Source: Theobroma cacao
Lineage: Eukaryota; Streptophyta; Magnoliopsida; Malvales; Malvaceae
NCBI RefSeq assembly: GCF_000208745.1
Contig: NC_030853.1
Location: forward strand, 25,411,744-25,475,743
Direction of reading: 5' to 3'
DNA: 64,000 nt
In this document: positions 58,953 through 64,000 of the stretch, one piece after another
How the letters are laid out: each line of letters begins with the position of its first letter
How positions within the stretch are numbered: position 1 is the first letter of the stretch
The notes under the pieces: model-generated
Seen by the model: only the letters and a program-made list of their open reading frames with translations
The model's database searches: none
What the model was told of the DNA's origin: nothing
Position numbers and translations under genes: made by a program

Positions 58953-59420
58953 TCTTGCTTTCTCCCTCCTTGGATTTGTTTCTTTCTCTGAGGGAAATGA
59001 AGATTAATTATTTGGGTGAATTAGTTGAATGGCCTGGCGTACTTACATACGTTCAAGTTTCAACGAAATTTCTCAGCTCCTGCACTTCCGTTTCCCACTT
59101 CGGAGCCACTAACATTGTTTATTGAAAGAAACAGATCTAGTTAGCTGGAAATGCGAGACGCATATTCCAAATTTTTAATAGAGGAAAATCGATAGATAAT
59201 TGCATGCTCGTTGATAGAATATTCAGCCCACCAAACTTGAATAATTACAAGGAATGTTGATTGCCCCTTTACAACGTGCTCGATCAAAAAGGAAGGAATA
59301 TATGGAGGTAAAGAGAGCCCAAGGTGATAAAAGCAAATGATTCGACGCAAGGCTGAAACAGGCAAAGATACTGCTATTATTGCAATGACGAGCATTTCCA
59401 CAGCTAGCTTAATCGAGTTA
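58953..59420 (-). promoter_or_regulatory. Upstream region of WAKL gene D
   Basis: This carries the shared motif CAGCCCACCAAACTTGAATAATTACAAGG at 59225-59253 and GGCTGAAACAGGCAAAG near 59350. There is no clear TATA box in the first 100 bp above the start (GAATTAGTTGAATGGCC at 59018). Its sequence is closest to the upstream region of gene C. Confidence 0.45.
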
Positions 59421-60105
59421 AATTACAACAAGAGAGTAGAAACCAGAACAGTACAAGAGACCGGGAATTCAAGAATGCAAAGAAAATTTAGTATTATATA
59501 CATAATGGGAAGAAACTTGTGGATAAAAATTAGAACAATAGAATATGGATGAAATTTCTCACGTGGAGCTTGTAAAGATACACATGTTTACATGTTTGAT
59601 AAAATGGGTAGATTTCAAGCAAATGGAAAAAAATCATTAAATTGAAATTATCACATATTAGTTAATAATTTACTCTCACAATTACCTTGATCATAATAAA
59701 AGTTTTAAGCTTGTGTTCTTATTTTTCACTCAATTTCTTTTTTTTTTTAAGAAAGAACAACAATAACAACAAACTCATCTCATTTGTCTTTTCATTATAA
59801 TAATTATATTATAAGTTGTTTTTCCAATTAAAACTTTATGGAATTAAAATTTGACCACATGCGGCATGGAATCTAGTAGAAGTAGCATAATTAAAGGAAA
59901 GAAACAAACAATGAATGGAAACACGTTGAAGAATGTTGTGGCTAAGGAATGCATGTCAGTGTATTTCAACACAGCAACTTTGAGAAAGCAAGTGCATATT
60001 GACTTCCAGAACCACATGAAGTCAAAAGTCACTTAATTTCTTTGTAAAAGGAAAAAATCACATTTTTCATGCATTGCACCCGAAAACCTTTGTTTATATC
60101 AGTGT

Positions 60106-60143
<38 letters not shown>

Positions 60144-61029
60144 TCTTTTGATTTATGTGGAGTATGGTTGGGAGGGAGAAGCCGAAATGTGACCAAGGAC
60201 AAATGCTTTGACCAATTTCAGAGCAGCAATTACATATCCATGTATAGAAGAAAAGGATGGCAACCAAACCTCAAATAAAGTAAATTATGGTAATCTTAGC
60301 TGTTAAGGTACTAAAGTTTCCAAATATAAAATATAACTTAATTTAGGTCCATCATTGATGGATGTTGAGAGGAACCATATTTTCTTTGTGTTTCTTCAAC
60401 ATATCCATAGGGTGGGGATAGGAAAATGGAACATTAAAATAATTAAACAAATCCCTCCTCACATCCTTACCACCTTTATTGGTTGCTTTTCAAAAAAAAA
60501 AAAATTAAACAAAAAATAAAGCAAAGTACGTTTAAGATTATTTTAGTGAAATGTGGAAGTTTAAACAACCAAATGCCTGACCTGGAAAAGTTTTTTCACG
60601 AGAGTTTAATTGGACCAAAAAATTTTATATAAAAAAAAAAAAGTTAAAGTGAAAAGGGCAAACTGCTTTTGGCCCCGTTTATTGCCAGTTTATATATCTC
60701 CAAAGTCATCTGCTTTATCCTATGGTTCACAAAGTTATCAAGCGATTGATTTTTCTTAAGATAAATTTGAGGGATTAGATTAAGTTTCATTAAAACATTA
60801 AATGTTACAATTGTCTCAACACATGTTGTTGATGGATTTTAATCTTTAACCGTATTCAGATATATACAAACAATCTTGCATTTTTTTTTCTCTCAATTGC
60901 CAACATGGTAGATAGGCCAAGAAATTTGTTTCATAAACTCATGCTGCATTGGAAGAAACTTGAAAGGTTTTAAATGATTGAAAATTGAGCTAAAAATATA
61001 CAGCACAAACACCAAATTAAAGAAGATCA
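59421..61029. other. Duplicated spacer upstream of gene D
   Basis: 59550-59850 matches 42650-42960; 59900-60230 matches 43070-43320; 60340-60440 and 60560-60990 match the recurrent spacer. A (TA)n tract lies at 60109-60141. No gene is seen. Confidence 0.5.
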
Positions 61030-61325
61030 TCATAAAGTCCCAAAATCTGACACCTAATTTGCTTTGTATTCATCATCCATAAGTTCTGTGAAGATAGATT
61101 TTATGTAAATATGCCAAAGCATTTCTATTGCAAATTCACAGCTACATTTTCTATCTAATTGGGAATTCCTCACTCTCACCATGTACTTGTGGAGAAAGAG
61201 ATCCGTTAACGACCAACTCATAGACTACTCAAGGAAGTTGCGTGTCTCCGAGCAGTGTCCTAATAACTATTGGGATTTTTGTGATTAATATGCGATAAAA
61301 TTATTATTTGATATTATTTGAGTTT
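61030..61325 (-). pseudogene. WAKL kinase-exon fragment E
   Basis: The minus strand aligns with the middle of the kinase exon of genes A and D. CCCAAAATCTGACA near 61036 matches the DFG region. CATCATCCATAAGTTC through GATTTTATG matches the HRD-to-DFG segment with a deletion of the HRD codons. CTCATAGACTACTCAAGGAAG near 61229 and GTGATTAATATGCGATAAAATTATT near 61281 match the N-lobe to hinge. Stops and small deletions abound. No other WAKL part is found beside it, so it is the last trace of a further array member. Confidence 0.65.
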
Positions 61326-61549
61326 CTTGTCATCCCCCCATTAGATTTGTTAATTTTTGTTTTCCAATTTTCAAATTATATTATAAAAGTTTTCCTCTCG
61401 TCAGTTTAACTAATATAAAAAATCAAGTGATGCTTGCATGTAACTTTCATCTTATAAGTTTACAGAAGATTTAATAATTAAATTGATGAAATGAATTTTT
61501 TTATACAAATTAAAAATTTGATGGTGGGGAGCTTGTGGACGTGATGGGT

Positions 61550-62340
61550 GGTGCAAGACTTTGGTCTCTTGGTTGGGGCGCTATGACTACGTTCTCAACA
61601 ACAGATATGGGATGGTTTGAATTTTTTTTTTCTTGTTAAAATTCATTTCTTATTTTGGATACGAGTTTGTGATGGGGTTGCATCAATTAATGATACTGAT
61701 TGGTGGATGGAGCCATGGAATGCATTCACTAAGCAAACCCCCTCCACACGAAGCTTGGTATCTCATGGCAAACCTGACCCGACAGTATGTGGTGAAATAT
61801 TACGGAATTGTGATGGTTATATCGTTGAGGTTTTCTTTGGGCTTCCTGGTATACACGATTCCAACTCTGGTATACATGCCTTGCGCCTTTCTCCTCCTCC
61901 CCATATTGAGGCTTAAAACTAATTATTGAATCTGATTCTATGATTCCATTGTTTTGGGTACATAACACGCACCAGAGAGCACGCAAAAAATGACATATTT
62001 TCAATGAATTTGACACGGTCAGACAGATACTTGGTACAGTATCCCTTGTACATATCATAAGAAAAGCCGACTCTTTTACGGATTTCTTATTAAGTTTGGG
62101 GTTGATAAGAACTCCATGTTTTCAGCCTAGTGGTAATGCCTCCATCTCCAGCTAAGACTATCGGGATAGCTAGTCTTTGGTGTTTCAGATCCACTTCGTG
62201 TTGAGCTTTACTGATTATCATTTACGTAATGCCTTTGTATTGCCACAAGGTGTTGTTTTTATCTTTAATTGTAATGCTCTTGAACCTTTGGGTCTCCTAT
62301 ATGGGTGGATCCTCCCACTGATGTATTTTTTTTATATAAA
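61550..62340 (+). mobile_element. LINE 3' fragment with RNase H relic
   Basis: In the frame at about 61745-61900, SHGKPDPTVCGEILRNCDGY followed by DSNSGIHALRL resembles the RNase H domain of plant LINE ORF2 (usual GxPGPAGxGGILR...DSN-x-AE-x-ALR form). The remainder to 62340 looks like a 3' UTR ending with TGATGTATTTTTTTTATA and A-runs. Key acidic residues are not all present, so it is non-functional. Confidence 0.55.
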
Positions 62341-62578
62341 AAAATAGAAAATAAAATGAAAGAAAAACTTTCATATAGACCAATCTTTTCTTATACATGA
62401 TTTAGAAGGATATATGGTTAAATGTCTAAAATATAAACTATTAACATGATATACAGCTTAGAGAATGAGCGCCTATGAATTTTTGTGCAAAATAAGCATT
62501 GAAAAGGAAAACAAAAAAAAAGGTACAAAAAATCCCCATATAAAAGGATATATGATAGACTGCAGCCTGAAACTTAAA
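62341..62578 (-). other. 3' flank of the S1-domain gene
   Basis: Contains a fragment of the recurrent spacer (62370-62460, compare 20590-20660). It then runs into the probable 3' UTR of the gene ending at 62579. No further feature. Confidence 0.4.
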
Positions 62579-64000
62579 TCACGGAACACGTTCCAGTACT
62601 CGTTGTAATGCCTTCTTAATACCTTCTTGATCAAGGGATGTCGTCAGTTGTATCTCCTGCACCTGAACGATAGAAAAATGATGTAAATGCCAGAAATTAT
62701 GTCTGTGTGTGTGAGAGAGAGAGAGATCATATGATGCATTTACCTGCCTTCCAGCGCGGGCTAGGAGGGTGAACATATTGTCACTAGGTGGTGCCTGCAG
62801 CCAGATGACAGTTAGATATTAAGATTATGATCGCATACAGATGATGAGCACTGCATGGTAAGATCAAGAACAGAGCAACTCACATTTGAAAGCCAAAGCT
62901 GCAAATCTTGTGAGACTACCCGTTTCTCAAACCCTTGCCGACTAATTCGTACATCATCTATACTGGACCAGAATATAATTACAGAATAAGTATCTGCATA
63001 AACTATTAGGTGCGAAAAAAAGATGCTACAATTCTAGTAACATATCTACTTTCTTCAAGAAAACTGGCCTAGCAACAACAACCTCTGGTTTATAAACATC
63101 AAGATTCCAACTTGCAAGTAATGGTCCTGAACTCGTAAATCACATGCACACGATGACAGACATAGCATCAAACTAGGCCTTAAAATTTAAATGGATATGA
63201 AGGAAATAGGGACATATAGAATTGTAGATCTGACAATTTTGCGAACTTAGAACCATAGGAACACAAGTGTAGCAGGGAAATGTTTAATGGATATGAAGGA
63301 AGATGATAACATAGACATTTATAACATTAAACTAGACCTTGTAAGCATGGTGAAGTAAACCTGACATTTTGACTCACTAAACAAGCATAAATGAATAAAA
63401 TTGTACCAAGACACCCAAATTTGAAAGAAACTTAATGGAACCTGAGAAAAACAACATGAAGATACTTAGAAATATAAAAGAATAAACAGATAACACAGTA
63501 AAAGTAACCACTGCAGTCAAGATGAAGGGTAAAAGTTCAATACAAATATAGGGCAATAATGAAAAAACATTGTGAAAGCTTACCCATTTTCCTGCAGAAG
63601 CTCTTTGAATATTGTGTCGAGCCCTGGAAGTGGTTCAATGGTACTGCCATTGCTTGTGGTCAAGGAATCAGAACCAGCTGAACCATCCTGAGAAGTGTAA
63701 GTCCATTGTTAACCACAATTATTATTTCATCTCAAGGAAATTGAAACTAAAATTCAGGTTGAGGATTATCTATCACAACTCCAATTCACAAACCTGGGGA
63801 ATCACTTTGTCCAATGTTTCCAAAAGTGGGTCTTCCTCCAACTGTTTGATTGATAAAGTAATCCTTGACTTGGCCCTGCATAAAAGCTCAATATAAGTTC
63901 AGTGCAAGTGGCATTACAGACAAACAAGGATAATATGTAGGGAGCCGAGAGGACAAGAAAAAAGAATAAGAATCCGCCACAAATAATTTATTAGAACCCA
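62579..64000 (-). CDS. PDE338: S1 RNA-binding protein, plastid type (C-terminal exons only)
   Basis: Five exons join in frame on the minus strand: 63875-63794, 63687-63584, 62962-62884, 62794-62744 and 62662-62579, each with GT-AG borders, giving 132 residues to the stop. The first visible exon (AKSRITLSIKQLEEDPLLE) is the end of an S1 domain (the RITLS strand). It is followed by an acidic, Ser-rich linker (DGSAGSDSLTTSNGSTIEP), then RISRQGFEKRVVSQDLQLWL, APPSDNMFTLLARAGRQ and SLDQEGIKKALQRVLERVP. The C-terminus fits, from memory, the chloroplast S1 protein PDE338/RLSB, which binds rbcL mRNA in the plastid; a plastid S1-like relative is the alternative. Upstream exons and the transit peptide lie beyond the right edge. 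Start and full length are not visible. Confidence 0.7.

Overview
This is plant nuclear DNA, most likely from a woody eudicot. It is AT-rich, its genes are split by GT-AG introns, and it is packed with LTR retrotransposon, LINE and MITE-like debris. Gene content would fit Citrus or a relative, but that is an impression and was not tested.

The backbone is a decayed tandem array of wall-associated-kinase-like (WAKL) receptor genes, all on the minus strand. Two copies can be spliced into complete reading frames: gene A (9310-12943, 962 aa) and gene D (55421-58952, 948 aa). Gene B (25449-27094) is a headpiece with frameshifts and no kinase. Gene C (36346-41216) is a full-length pseudogene carrying two retroposon insertions. 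A fifth copy survives only as a promoter (17618-17830) and a sixth only as a kinase fragment (about 61030-61325). In A, B, C and D the entire extracellular headpiece is encoded twice, in consecutive exons, so the duplication is older than the array. The exon for the second headpiece is symmetric (phase 1 at both ends) and could be skipped in frame.

Two unrelated genes interrupt or flank the array. A single-exon purine permease lies at 34391-35521 (plus). The last five exons of a plastid-type S1 RNA-binding protein gene run off the right edge (62579-64000, minus).

Mobile DNA fills much of the rest. Three solo LTRs have exact ends and 5-bp target-site duplications: 5912-8865 (GATAA), 21188-23566 (CATTC) and 48989-51089 (ACCAC). 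Relatives of the first lie at 1-509 (cut by the window edge) and 24335-25429 (truncated, abutting gene B). A decayed Ty1/copia element (45907-54555) contains a 1.55-kb insertion and the third solo LTR; without them it is about 5.0 kb, the normal size. A large AT-rich block with a long inverted repeat at its core occurs at 1541-5906 and 13641-16925, and pieces recur beside the other WAKL copies. LINE, RRM-type retroelement and SINE-like fragments are scattered through the spacers.

Layout: 1-9.3 kb LTRs and block copy 1; 9.3-13.6 gene A and promoter; 13.6-17.8 block copy 2, copia relic, orphan promoter; 17.8-25.4 repeats and solo LTR; 25.4-27.8 gene B; 27.8-33.2 duplicated spacer; 33.2-35.5 permease; 36.3-41.6 gene C; 41.6-45.9 spacer; 45.9-54.6 copia nest; 55.4-59.4 gene D; 59.4-62.4 spacer, kinase relic, LINE; 62.6-64.0 S1-domain gene.
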